41,571 nt of DNA from Alistipes sp. (lineage in GTDB: Bacteria; Bacteroidota; Bacteroidia; Bacteroidales; Rikenellaceae). The translations under genes were made by a program, and so were the position numbers. Within the stretch, counting starts at the first letter, position 1. The number at the start of each line of letters is the position of its first letter. Shown piece by piece: positions 1-7,082 of the stretch. A model generated the notes under the pieces. It was not told the origin of the DNA and searched no databases. It saw nothing but the letters and a program-made list of their open reading frames with translations. The stretch is taken from positions 1 to 41,571 of the forward strand of contig JAITWH010000005.1 of NCBI GenBank assembly GCA_031285405.1, read 5' to 3'.

Positions 1-19
1 CTTCCCTCCCCCCCCGAAC

Positions 20-54
20 AAAAAAAGGACTCCCATCCCCGAGAGCCCTTTTTT
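20..54 (-). terminator. Intrinsic terminator of pnp
   Basis: On the minus strand an A-run plus GG (complement of 47-54) pairs with CC plus a T-run (complement of 21-28), with a CTC/GAG extension toward the loop, and ends in a T-rich tract. It lies about 25 bases past the pnp stop codon, the normal place for a Rho-independent terminator. Confidence 0.75.
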
Positions 55-78
55 CCAAATTTGAAGGTAGCTTACGAC

Positions 79-2304
79 CTACCGCCTGCGATCCCGATCT
101 CCACCCCCGCGGCGATCACCACCACGATCCCGATCACCACCACGCTCCCCCCGATCTTCCCGAGGAGCCCGCTCAACCCAACCTTCCGGCTTCTCCAGCA
201 ACGCCTTGCGCGACAGCTTATACTTACCCGTCTTGGCATCCGACCCAATCAGCTTCACCTCCAACACATCGCCCTCCTTGATACCGGTCTCTTCCATTGT
301 CTCAAACCTCTTGTAGTCGATCTCTGAGATATGCAGCAGCGCATCCTTCCCGGGCAGAATCTCGATAAACGCCCCGAAAGACATAATCGAACGAACCTTA
401 CCTGTATAGATTTCGCCCACTTCGGGAACGGCCACAATACCCTTCACGCGCCCCAGAGCCGCATCCAAAGCCTCCTTGTCGGGGCCAAAGATATCGACGA
501 ATCCCTTGTTGTCTGCCTCTGTAATCGTGATGGTGGTACCGGTGGTCTTCTGAATCTCCTGAATAACCTTCCCGCCCGGCCCGATCACCGCACCGATAAA
601 GTCCGAAGGGATCACAATCTGCACAATCCGCGGCACAAACGACTTCATCTCCTCGCGAGGAGCCGACATGGCGTCTGTAATCTTGCCCAAAATATGCAGT
701 CGCCCGGCCTTAGCCTGCATCAGCGCCTTTTCCAGCACCTCATAGGGCAGCCCGTCGACCTTGATATCCATCTGCGTGGCGGTGATACCATCGGCGGTAC
801 CCGTCACCTTAAAGTCCATATCCCCCAGATGGTCCTCATCACCCAAAATATCCGAAAGAACGGCAAACTTCCCGTTCTCCGTGATCAGCCCCATGGCGAT
901 ACCCGACACCGGCTTGCGAAGCTTGATCCCCGCATCCATCAGCGCCAGCGTACCGGCACACACGGTAGCCATCGATGACGACCCGTTGGACTCCAAAATA
1001 TCCGACACCACGCGAACCGCATAAGGATTATCCTCCCCGAGCGGCACCATAGGCTTCAGAGCCCTCCACGCCAAGTTCCCATGCCCAATCTCGCGGCGGC
1101 TCAAAGATCTCTGCGGCCGAGCCTCCCCAGTGGAGAATGCGGGGAAGTTGTAGTGCAGCACAAACTGCTCATCCCCCTGCACCAACACCTGGTCGATCAT
1201 CTTCTGATCGAGCTTCGTTCCGAGCGTCACGGTCGTCAGCGACTGCGTCTCCCCACGGGTAAACAACGCCGACCCATGAGCACAAGGCAACACATCTGTC
1301 TCGCACGCAATCTCCCTAATCTCATCCGTCCGACGACCATCCAAACGCTTACCCTCATCGAGGATCATGTTACGCATGGCCCTCTTCTGCACATCGTCAT
1401 GGAAATACTTCTTGATAAGCCCACCCTTCTCGGCGCGCTCCTCGTCGCTAAACTGCGCCGCAAACTCAGCCACAATCGCGTCGAATGCGTCACTGCGCTC
1501 ATGCTTGGCCGAACCGCTCGTAGCCACGGCGTAAGCCTTGTCGTATGTCTCGGCAATCACCCGCGCCCTCAGCTCCTCGTCGTTCACCTCATGGCTGTAC
1601 GTCCGCTTAACATCCTTGCCCAACTCGCGCGACAACTCCATCTGCACGGCGCACTGCTTCTTAATCTCTTCGTGAGCCAGCTTGATAGCCTCGATCATAA
1701 CCTCTTCGGAGACCTCTTTCATCTCCCCCTCGACCATCAGGATGTTGTCATAGGTGGCACCCACCATGATATCCAGATCTGCCTCCTTCATCTGCGCAAA
1801 CCCGGGATTGATGACCAACTCGCCACCGACCCGCGCCACGCGAACCTCCGAGATGGGGCCGCCAAAAGGAATATCGCTAACCGCCAGAGCCGCCGAAGCC
1901 GCCAAGCCGGCCAAAGCGTCGGGCTGAATATCGCGATCGGCCGAGATCAACGTAACGTTGACAAAGACCTCCGCATGGTAGTCCGCCGGAAACAGCGGCC
2001 TGAGCGCACGGTCGATCAACCTCGACACTAAGATCTCGTTGTCGCCCGGCCTCGCCTCGCGTTTCAGAAACCCGCCCGGGTACCTTCCCGCGGCCGCGTA
2101 CTTCTCGCGATACTCCACCGAGAGGGGCATGAAATCTGTGTCCGGTTTGGCATCCTTTGCGGCGACCACCGTACCCAGCAGCATCGTGTCGCCCATTTTT
2201 ACGACCACAGCACCGTCGGCCTGCTTGGCCAACTTGCCTGTCGAGATCTCGATGGTCCTTCCGTCGGCCAGCGCGATCGTCTTTTTCGTCTCGTTAAAAA
2301 GCAT
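79..2304 (-). CDS. pnp: Polyribonucleotide nucleotidyltransferase (PNPase)
   Basis: Phosphorolytic 3'-5' exoribonuclease of mRNA decay; a cytoplasmic trimer. The 741-residue product has two RNase PH-type domains (the N-terminal copy with [14 protein letters not shown], the second with [16 protein letters not shown]), then a KH domain with the GPGGK loop (about 560-620) and an S1 domain starting [17 protein letters not shown]. It ends in an Arg/Gly/Asp-rich tail after the S1 domain, as in many Bacteroidota PNPases. An in-frame ATG 33 bases upstream (2337) is possible, but the protein proper begins at MLFNETKK, so 2304 was chosen. It lies downstream of rpsO in the classical rpsO-pnp order, with a terminator between, so readthrough or its own promoter must supply transcripts. 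Confidence 0.97.
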   Translation of the reverse strand: MLFNETKKTIALADGRTIEISTGKLAKQADGAVVVKMGDTMLLGTVVAAKDAKPDTDFMPLSVEYREKYAAAGRYPGGFLKREARPGDNEILVSRLIDRALRPLFPADYHAEVFVNVTLISADRDIQPDALAGLAASAALAVSDIPFGGPISEVRVARVGGELVINPGFAQMKEADLDIMVGATYDNILMVEGEMKEVSEEVMIEAIKLAHEEIKKQCAVQMELSRELGKDVKRTYSHEVNDEELRARVIAETYDKAYAVATSGSAKHERSDAFDAIVAEFAAQFSDEERAEKGGLIKKYFHDDVQKRAMRNMILDEGKRLDGRRTDEIREIACETDVLPCAHGSALFTRGETQSLTTVTLGTKLDQKMIDQVLVQGDEQFVLHYNFPAFSTGEARPQRSLSRREIGHGNLAWRALKPMVPLGEDNPYAVRVVSDILESNGSSSMATVCAGTLALMDAGIKLRKPVSGIAMGLITENGKFAVLSDILGDEDHLGDMDFKVTGTADGITATQMDIKVDGLPYEVLEKALMQAKAGRLHILGKITDAMSAPREEMKSFVPRIVQIVIPSDFIGAVIGPGGKVIQEIQKTTGTTITITEADNKGFVDIFGPDKEALDAALGRVKGIVAVPEVGEIYTGKVRSIMSFGAFIEILPGKDALLHISEIDYKRFETMEETGIKEGDVLEVKLIGSDAKTGKYKLSRKALLEKPEGWVERAPREDRGERGGDRDRGGDRRGGGDRDRRR

Positions 2305-2335
2305 CTTATTTGTTGTTTGAATTTGTTTCCAAAGC

Positions 2336-2374
2336 AAAAAAAGGCAATCCCCTACCCGGAAATCACCTTTTTCT
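2336..2374 (-). terminator. Terminator or attenuator between rpsO and pnp
   Basis: Read on the minus strand, AAAAAGGTGAT pairs over 11 positions with ATTGCCTTTTT (two G-T wobbles), followed by a T-run. It starts about 25 bases after the rpsO stop and sits in the pnp leader, so it can end rpsO transcripts or set the amount of readthrough into pnp. In enterobacteria the rpsO-pnp spacer is also a control and processing region; whether that holds here is inference. Confidence 0.7.
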
Positions 2375-2398
2375 TAGCCCGCAATCGTCCGCGCAAAA

Positions 2399-2671
2399 TT
2401 ACTTACGCAGACCCAAAGCCTTGATAATGGCGCGGTAACGCTCGATATCTGTCTCCTTGAGGTACTCCAAAAGGTGGCGACGCTTCCCGACCAGACGCAG
2501 CAACGCGCGCTGTGTTCCGAAGTCGTGCTTGTTCTTTTTGAGGTGTTCCGTAAGGTGGCTGATACGATAGGAGAACAGAGCGATCTGGCTCTCGGAAGAA
2601 CCGGTATCGACGTTAGACTTCCCGTACTGACCAAAAAGCTCCTGCTTTTTCTCTGCTGTTAAATAAGGCAT
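2399..2671 (-). CDS. rpsO: 30S ribosomal protein S15
   Basis: Primary 16S rRNA-binding protein of the small-subunit platform. The 90-residue product matches the family length and shows the hallmark segments [28 protein letters not shown] and [12 protein letters not shown], ending in GLRK. The start at 2671 (MPYLTAEKK) is set by homology; upstream in-frame codons lie in the leader. A TACCTTTG box at 2752-2745 gives a leader of about 70 bases, long enough for the translational autoregulation known for S15 in other bacteria, though no particular fold was recognised. Confidence 0.98.
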   Translation of the reverse strand: MPYLTAEKKQELFGQYGKSNVDTGSSESQIALFSYRISHLTEHLKKNKHDFGTQRALLRLVGKRRHLLEYLKETDIERYRAIIKALGLRK

Positions 2672-2744
2672 AACTTGTTGATTTTTACAAGGTTCCACTC
2701 CACGACATATCCACCTTACCGCAGATAATGCCGGAGCGTGGGTG

Positions 2745-2752
2745 CAAAGGTA
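2745..2752 (-). promoter_or_regulatory. Promoter -7 box for rpsO
   Basis: TACCTTTG on the minus strand matches the Bacteroidota -7 consensus TAnnTTTG. The place expected for the -33 element falls inside the ATTCATG repeat at 2761-2790, so a repeat abuts or forms the upstream half of an essential promoter. No clear TTG was seen there. Confidence 0.6.
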
Positions 2753-2760
2753 CTGAATAA

Positions 2761-2968
2761 TCATGAATTATGAATCATGAATCATGAATTTTTCTACACA
2801 ACCAATCTCGCAAAGCCCCCCCCGTCATTGCGAGCGCAGCGAAGCAATCCAGAACAGCATTAAGTGAAAAACGAAAAGTGAAAAGTTGCGGAATTCCCCA
2901 TGACTGCAGCTCCGCCGCAGCATAAACGTGCAAAGCACACCCCGATTCATGATTCATGATTCATGATT
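2761..2968. repeat. ATTCATG bracket repeat, copy 1
   Basis: Copies of an 8-9-base unit (ATCATGAAT) run from 2761 to 2790 and their reverse complement (ATTCATGATTC) from 2944 to 2968, so the two ends can pair over more than 20 bases. The interior holds a CGTCATTGCGAG...GAAGCAATCC repeat (2823-2852), a CTGCAGC/GCCGCAG hairpin and GTGC-AAA-GCAC (2928-2938). The same arrangement recurs at 6951-7070 and 12858-13088. No gene is seen in this gap. Confidence 0.85.
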
Positions 2969-3024
2969 AAATTCCGCGTAGCCCCATTTCCAATTCTCAA
3001 TTTTCAATTCTCAATTATTCTCCC

Positions 3025-3032
3025 TAATTTTG
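3025..3032 (+). promoter_or_regulatory. Promoter -7 box for the esterase gene
   Basis: TAATTTTG fits TAnnTTTG and lies 16 bases before the ATG at 3049, giving a short leader. No good -33 TTG is visible; the upstream sequence is an AATTTTCAATTC-type repeat. Confidence 0.5.
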
Positions 3033-3048
3033 TAAAAACATCCCCCCA

Positions 3049-3894
3049 ATGAAAAAGACCTTGATAACAGTCGCCATAACCGCGACCTGCATCACAGCGG
3101 CAGCCCAGACGCAAGAGCTCCCCTTATGGCCCAACGGCCCCAAGGAGCAAAACGGAATAACCACCCCCGAGGAGCGCCGCGAAGACTGGAGCGTCCACAA
3201 CATCTCCGAGGCGTCGATCTACATCTGGCCCGCCGACCCCGAAAAGAGCACGGGCCAGGCAGTGCTCATCTGCCCTGGAGGAGGCTACTCGATGCAAGCG
3301 GCCGGCCACGAAGGGCGCGACTTCGCGGAGTGGCTCGCCCACCAAGGCACCACGGCCATAGTGCTGAAGTACCGCCTCCCCAACGCCCACCCCGAGATCC
3401 CCCTCGCCGACGCCCAACAAGCCATGCGAACCATCCGCCGGAACGCCCAAAAGTGGAACATCGACCCCAAAAAAGTAGGAGTAATGGGCTTCTCCGCCGG
3501 AGGCCACCTCGCCGCCACCCTGCTCACCCACTACGACGCCGCCTCCCGCCCCGACTTCGGAGTGCTCTTCTACCCCGTCATCACGATGCGCGAATCCACC
3601 CACGGAGGCTCGCGCGACAACCTGCTGGGCCGCAACCCCACACCCGAGCTCATCGACCGCTTCTCCAACGAGCTCCACGTAACGCCCGACACCCCACCGA
3701 CAATGATCTTTTTCAGCGGCGACGACAAGGCGGTACCCCCCGTCAACGGCACCCTGTTCCACGCCGCACTGATGCGCCACGGAGTTCCCGCCGCGCTCCA
3801 CATCTTCCCGACGGGCGGCCACGGCTGGGGCTTCCGCCCCACCTTCCCCCACCACCCCCAAATGCTAACCCTCCTAACCCAATGGCTAGAATAA
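3049..3894 (+). CDS. Secreted alpha/beta-hydrolase (acetylxylan-esterase-like)
   Basis: Predicted exported esterase of 281 residues. A signal peptide (Lys2-3, hydrophobic stretch, AAAQ near 17-20) directs it to the periplasm or beyond. The oxyanion strand reads LICPGGGYS (74-81), the nucleophile elbow GFSAGGH puts the serine at 149, and SGDDKAVP (Asp226) and GGHGW (His258) complete the triad. This pattern is typical of the BD-FAE/acetylxylan esterase group that removes acetyl or feruloyl groups from plant glycans; the substrate cannot be read from sequence. No polysaccharide-utilisation genes lie next to it. Codons strongly favour C in third position, unlike the G-rich rfb block. The 3' end runs directly into an AATTGAAAATTG repeat. 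Confidence 0.88.
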   Translation: MKKTLITVAITATCITAAAQTQELPLWPNGPKEQNGITTPEERREDWSVHNISEASIYIWPADPEKSTGQAVLICPGGGYSMQAAGHEGRDFAEWLAHQGTTAIVLKYRLPNAHPEIPLADAQQAMRTIRRNAQKWNIDPKKVGVMGFSAGGHLAATLLTHYDAASRPDFGVLFYPVITMRESTHGGSRDNLLGRNPTPELIDRFSNELHVTPDTPPTMIFFSGDDKAVPPVNGTLFHAALMRHGVPAALHIFPTGGHGWGFRPTFPHHPQMLTLLTQWLE

Positions 3895-4060
3895 TTGAAA
3901 ATTGAAAGTTGAAAATTGAAAATGAGCTACGCAGTAATAGGTCATCCCGACAGAGGCACAAAGTGCCGACGAGGGATCTACCTTATAGTGGTTAGTGGTT
4001 AGTGGTTAGTGATAAGTGGTTAGTGCTAACGCGCAGCCTAATACCGCGTTAGCCTAAACA
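3895..4060. repeat. Gap between esterase and prmA, first part: dispersed repeats
   Basis: Holds, in order, TTGAAAATTG-type units (3893-3922), a copy of the GTCATCCCGA...GAGGGATCTACC family with a central hairpin GGCAC-AAA-GTGCC (3955-3967), and a single forward array of GTTAGTG units ending in GTGCTAACGCG (3987-4033). No reading frame or promoter is convincing. Confidence 0.8.
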
Positions 4061-4256
4061 TTGAGTAGCGAGCGCTGGCCCCCCGATAGCGAAAAACGGC
4101 GTAAAAAAATAGGCGGCTAAAAGCGTCAAGAAATCGAGACCTTTTGCTTGCAAAAGCGCCGAAGAGCGTCGATTTCAAGCGTTAGACGCCTATTTTAGCC
4201 GTTTTCCGCCTCGGGGTGGGTTTTTTGGTTACTTTTTTGCCCACCAAAAAAGTAAC
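4061..4256. repeat. Long hairpin element, copy A
   Basis: A ~195-bp element that can fold on itself: CCCCCCGA (4079-4086) faces TCGGGG (4211-4216), AAAACGGC (4093-4100) faces GCCGTTTT (4198-4205), GAAATCGA (4130-4137) faces TCGATTTC (4169-4176), and CTTTTGC-TT-GCAAAAG (4141-4156) closes the centre. A second perfect hairpin, GTTACTTTTTTG/CAAAAAAGTAAC (4228-4256), ends it. A related copy lies at 5411-5640 in the same orientation on the other side of prmA. It could be a non-autonomous mobile element, a bidirectional terminator or a structured RNA; it has no coding capacity. Confidence 0.8.
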
Positions 4257-4281
4257 GTAAAAAAGAAAAATCATTAAAAAA

Positions 4282-5241
4282 ATGAATTACATAGAGTTAA
4301 CCATCCCGGTAGCCGACACCTACCAATCCGAACTCCTAATAGCCGAACTGGCCGACCTCCCCTTCGAAAGCTTCGAGGAGGAGGAACACCTCCTAAAGGC
4401 CTACATCCCTGCGGAAAAACTCCCCGACAGCAAAGCCGCCACCGACGCCCTGCTCACCACCCACGGAATCACCGGAGCCCGCTACATAGAGATCGAGACG
4501 CAGAATTGGAACGCCGTCTGGGAGTCCCAGTTCGACCCTGTCGAGGTCGAGGGCCGCCTCATAATCCGCGCCCCCTTTCATAAATCGCTTTACGAAACCC
4601 CTGGGCAAGATTTCTCGTCGGAAGTGGGCAGGTTTTGCGCCGACCGAAGGTGCGAGGGAGAGGACAGTACATCGAGTACGGACTCGACCGAACACCGAGG
4701 AGGCGTGAAAGATGCCCGCTTACCACGAGAAATCATCATCATGCCAAAAATGTCCTTCGGAACGGGCCACCACGCCACCACCTGGCTAATGTCCGCCGAG
4801 ATGACCGACCACGACTTCACCGGAAAACGAGTGTTAGACATGGGCTCGGGCACCGGAGTACTCGCCATCCTCGCCGCCAAGTTAGGCGCCACCTCGGTCG
4901 ACGCCATCGACATCGACGAGTGGGCCTACCGCAACTCCATCGAGAACATCGAGCTCAACGGAGTCGCCGAGGTGGTACACCCGATGCTGGGCGACGCCGC
5001 CACAATCCGCGGCCGCCACTACGACACGGTGCTCGCCAACATCAACCGCAACATCCTCCTCGCCGACATGCCCGCCTACATCTCAACTTTGAGCGAACAC
5101 GGAGAACTAATAGTAAGCGGAATTTTAGAGGCCGACATCGAGACGATAGAACGCCGCGCAGTCGAATTAGGCCTCTGGCCCGCAAGCCAACGCCTCCGAG
5201 AAGGCTGGGCCGCCCTCTCCTTCCGCCACAAAAAATCGTAG
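4282..5241 (+). CDS. prmA: Ribosomal protein L11 methyltransferase with a repeat-derived internal insertion
   Basis: SAM-dependent methyltransferase that trimethylates ribosomal protein L11. The N-terminal substrate-recognition domain ends in NWNAVWESQFDPVEV, the catalytic domain has PKMSFGTGHHATT (155-167), the SAM loop VLDMGSGTGVLA (184-195), the acidic VDAIDIDEWA and the LANINRNIL motif. Between RAPFH (96-100) and the IIIMPKMSFGTG strand, where relatives have a short linker, there are about 40 extra residues (about 110-151), rich in Ser, Thr, Arg and Asp. They are encoded by a 126-bp palindromic element (4609-4734) inserted in frame; removing it restores a normal linker. The fold should tolerate the loop because it lies between domains, so the gene is probably active. 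Long hairpin repeats flank it on both sides. Confidence 0.95.
   Translation: MNYIELTIPVADTYQSELLIAELADLPFESFEEEEHLLKAYIPAEKLPDSKAATDALLTTHGITGARYIEIETQNWNAVWESQFDPVEVEGRLIIRAPFHKSLYETPGQDFSSEVGRFCADRRCEGEDSTSSTDSTEHRGGVKDARLPREIIIMPKMSFGTGHHATTWLMSAEMTDHDFTGKRVLDMGSGTGVLAILAAKLGATSVDAIDIDEWAYRNSIENIELNGVAEVVHPMLGDAATIRGRHYDTVLANINRNILLADMPAYISTLSEHGELIVSGILEADIETIERRAVELGLWPASQRLREGWAALSFRHKKS
4609..4734. repeat. Palindromic element inside prmA
   Basis: The ends are 22-base imperfect inverted repeats (4609-4630 and 4713-4734, 19 of 22 positions match), both reading GATTTCTCGT...GGGCA outward-in. Similarity continues inward (TTTTGCGCC against TTTCACGCC). The 126 bp equal 42 codons and keep the prmA frame open. 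No second copy was noticed in the window. The arrangement resembles the palindromic elements found inside Rickettsia genes; relationship to them is not implied. Confidence 0.8.
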
Positions 5242-5266
5242 CAGGCATTGCCGCCTGCTACGATTT
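5233..5266 (+). terminator. Hairpin spanning the prmA stop codon
   Basis: AAATCGTAGCAGGC (5233-5246) and GCCTGCTACGATTT (5253-5266) form a perfect 14-bp stem with a 6-base loop. The TAG stop codon lies in the left arm. The arm ends in ATTT but there is no long T-run, so it may act as a 3'-end protecting hairpin or weak terminator. Confidence 0.6.
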
Positions 5267-5410
5267 AATTGAAAATTGGCCGGAACGCCGGCAGCAGCGG
5301 CAACGGCCGCAGCGATTTAAGCTAACGCGCAACCCGTCATTGCGAGAAGCCAAAGGCGACGAAGCAATCCAGAATACCGCGTAGCCTAAATGACGCGTAG
5401 CCTGAGCATT
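5267..5410. repeat. Gap after prmA: dispersed repeats
   Basis: Contains two adjacent mini-hairpins, GCCGG-AACG-CCGGC (5279-5292) and GCGGC-AACG-GCCGC (5297-5310), and a CGTCATTGCGAG...GAAGCAATCC repeat with GCC-AAA-GGC at its centre (5336-5375). No gene is seen. Confidence 0.8.
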
Positions 5411-5640
5411 GCGTAGCGAGCGAGGGCCCCCCGATAGCGAAAAACGGCGTTAAAAAACCGGCCGACTAAAAGTGGAAAGAAATCGAGACATTTTGCTCGC
5501 AAAATCGCCGAACGGCGTCGATTTGCCGGAACGCCGGCAGCGATTTTATTTAGCGCTAAAATAACTCGCCGCGGCCGTTGCCGCCGCCTCGGGGTGAGTT
5601 TTTTTTGCTTACTTTTTTTTGCGCACCAAAAAAAAGTAAG
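5411..5640. repeat. Long hairpin element, copy B, with nested mini-hairpins
   Basis: Related to 4061-4256 along most of its length. The central hairpin here is ATTTTGC-TC-GCAAAAT (5490-5505) and the terminal one CTTACTTTTTTTT/AAAAAAAAGTAAG (5608-5640); both differ from copy A by paired, stem-preserving changes. The right half has gained GCCGG-AACG-CCGGC (5525-5538) and GCGGC-CGTT-GCCGC (5571-5584), members of the mini-hairpin family seen elsewhere. No coding sequence. Confidence 0.8.
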
Positions 5641-5803
5641 TCGCGAAGCGAAACAAAAAAAGTTGCCAAAAAATCAAAAAAACTGAAACAAAACCACCAC
5701 CAAAAACGTAATAACACGCCACCATAAAAAACCCTAAACAACAACAAAAAGAGACTATACCTATTAATAATAAGAAACAACACCCCAAAAAGCACCAAAA
5801 AAA
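5641..5803. other. A-rich low-complexity gap
   Basis: Mostly A with scattered C on the plus strand (AAAACCACCACC-like). No promoter consensus, hairpin or plausible gene is visible on either strand; an apparent minus-strand frame here has a Phe/Leu-run composition caused by the T-rich complement. Confidence 0.6.
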
Positions 5804-5933
5804 GTGTTACATAGGTAACACTACCCCAAAATAAAGCGTTACATAGGTAACACTCGGCCAAAAAAAAGCGTTACATCGGTAACACAAGGCCAAAAAAAAC
5901 CGTTACATAAGTAACACATTTTAACACGGAACC
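5804..5933. repeat. Array 1 of 32-bp palindromic tandem repeats (four units)
   Basis: The palindrome GTTACATAGGTAAC or a close variant begins at 5806, 5838, 5870 and 5902, exactly 32 bases apart. Each palindrome is followed by a spacer of the type ACTCGGCCAAAAAAAAGC that is also partly conserved, so these are true 32-bp tandem repeats. The first unit can form a 7-bp stem (GTGTTAC/GTAACAC) with a tetraloop. It lies between copy B and the glycosyltransferase gene and has an inverted counterpart at 22752-22905. Confidence 0.9.
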
Positions 5934-5956
5934 CCATCTCAACGCCCCAAAACCTG

Positions 5957-6937
5957 ATGATTAACTACTCGATAATAATACCGCACAAGAACATTCCCGA
6001 CCTGCTGGAGAGGTGCCTGGCGTCGATCCCGCGGAGGGACGACGTGCAGATCGTGATAGTCGACGACAGCAGCGAGGAGCGCCTCGTCGATTTCGCCCGA
6101 TTCCCGGGTACAGGCCGCTCCGGGGTCGATATTGTGTTCCACAAGAGCCCCATCGGCGGGGTCGGAGGGTCGGGCATGGCGCGCAATGTGGGGCTGGGCG
6201 TGGCGACGGGAAAGTGGCTGATTTTCGCCGACGCCGACGACTTTTTTCACACCGACGCCATAGCCGCGGCGATGGACAAACACGTTGACAGTGAGGCGGA
6301 TATGATTTTTTTCCGCCACGACAGCGTCGACTCGGCGACCCTCGCTCCGGTCGAGATCAACACCGCGCGCAACCGCTCCCTCGCCGACTTCGATCGCGTG
6401 AAATCGGGCGCCGACGACCGCGCGAGAATCGCCGCCGACGACCGCGTGAGGTTCCGGATCACGGTTCCTTGGGCGCGCTTCATTCGCCGCGAAATAGTTG
6501 TGAGTCATGGCATTAGGTTCGACGAGGTGCGCTTTTCCAACAGCGAATTGTTCTCGATCAAGGTGGGGTATTTCGCCGAAAAAATAGTCTCCGACCCCGC
6601 CGTCGTCTACTGCAACGTGCGGCGCGAAGGGTCGCTCATCCACGAGGGCCGACGCGACTGGGAGGCCATGTCGCAGCGATTCGACGTCGATTACCGCGCC
6701 GCGCTCTTCGCCGCCAGCGTCGGAAAAGGGGCGCTTTGGGAGGGGGTGGTGGCCGACCGGTGGAGGGAACTTTCGCTGCTGCACCGGCGTGGGGCCCGGA
6801 AATTGTTGACTCGACTTCGCGAGGTCTGTTCCGCGCGCAGGGTGCGTCAGGCGCGGTTCGAGGAGGCGGCGCGGCGGGCGCTTAGTGTGTTTTTCAAGCG
6901 GCACAGGAAGCGTAACATTTTGCGAAATCACGCATGA
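5957..6937 (+). CDS. Family 2 glycosyltransferase
   Basis: Inverting GT-A-fold sugar transferase of 326 residues, cytoplasmic face. The N-terminus shows the family pattern: YSIIIPHKNIPDLLERCLAS, the nucleotide-binding VDDSSEE (35-41), GMARNVGLGVATGKWL and the metal/sugar-nucleotide motif ADADDFF (91-97). After about residue 225 the sequence is Arg-rich without recognisable domains or membrane helices. It begins a block of nucleotide-sugar genes (ugd, rfbA, rfbC, rfbB), so a role in a surface polysaccharide is likely; donor and acceptor are unknown. The final codons lie in the arm of a perfect hairpin that also contains the stop codon. Confidence 0.88.
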   Translation: MINYSIIIPHKNIPDLLERCLASIPRRDDVQIVIVDDSSEERLVDFARFPGTGRSGVDIVFHKSPIGGVGGSGMARNVGLGVATGKWLIFADADDFFHTDAIAAAMDKHVDSEADMIFFRHDSVDSATLAPVEINTARNRSLADFDRVKSGADDRARIAADDRVRFRITVPWARFIRREIVVSHGIRFDEVRFSNSELFSIKVGYFAEKIVSDPAVVYCNVRREGSLIHEGRRDWEAMSQRFDVDYRAALFAASVGKGALWEGVVADRWRELSLLHRRGARKLLTRLREVCSARRVRQARFEEAARRALSVFFKRHRKRNILRNHA

Positions 6938-6948
6938 TTTCGCAAAAT
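6917..6948 (+). terminator. Hairpin spanning the glycosyltransferase stop codon
   Basis: ATTTTGCGAAATCA (6917-6930) and TGATTTCGCAAAAT (6935-6948) form a perfect 14-bp stem with the loop CGCA; the TGA stop is the first codon of the right arm. There is no T-run after it. Same arrangement as at 5233-5266 and 12817-12847. Confidence 0.6.
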
Positions 6949-6950
6949 CA

Positions 6951-7070
6951 ATCATGAATCATGAATTATGAATCATGAATTGCGGAATTTTTTATGTCTG
7001 CGGCGATGCCGCAGTATATGAGTGCAAAGCACGCATTGGATTCATGATTTATGATTCATGATTCATGATT
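6951..7070. repeat. ATTCATG bracket repeat, copy 2
   Basis: Left array of ATCATGAAT units at 6951-6980, right inverted array at 7040-7070. The interior has a CTGCGGC-GAT-GCCGCAG hairpin (about 7000-7016) and GTGC-AAA-GCAC (7022-7032). The right array contains an ATG in frame with ugd, which creates a false upstream start. Confidence 0.85.
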
Positions 7071-7082
7071 AAAAAAACAGGT

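Noticed and set aside
331-2031. Long plus-strand frames opposite pnp
   Set aside because: They are complements of the pnp coding sequence; composition (Leu/His/Arg/Pro-rich) is typical of shadow frames.
3124-3905. Frames overlapping the esterase gene on both strands
   Set aside because: Arg/Pro-rich or Gly/Val-rich shadows of a very GC-rich gene with clear catalytic motifs.
3954-3968. Ordinary transcription terminator at the GGCAC-AAA-GTGCC hairpin
   Set aside because: Five-bp stem, no T-run, and the same position varies in repeat copies elsewhere, so it belongs to a repeat family.
5556-5861. 101-codon minus-strand frame
   Set aside because: Phe/Leu-run composition from complementing A-rich DNA and repeats; no start context or family.
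5804-5933. CRISPR-like array
   Set aside because: Repeats and regular spacing are present, but the spacers are conserved, A-rich and nearly identical, the unit is short (14-bp palindrome), and no cas gene is near. It is a tandem repeat.
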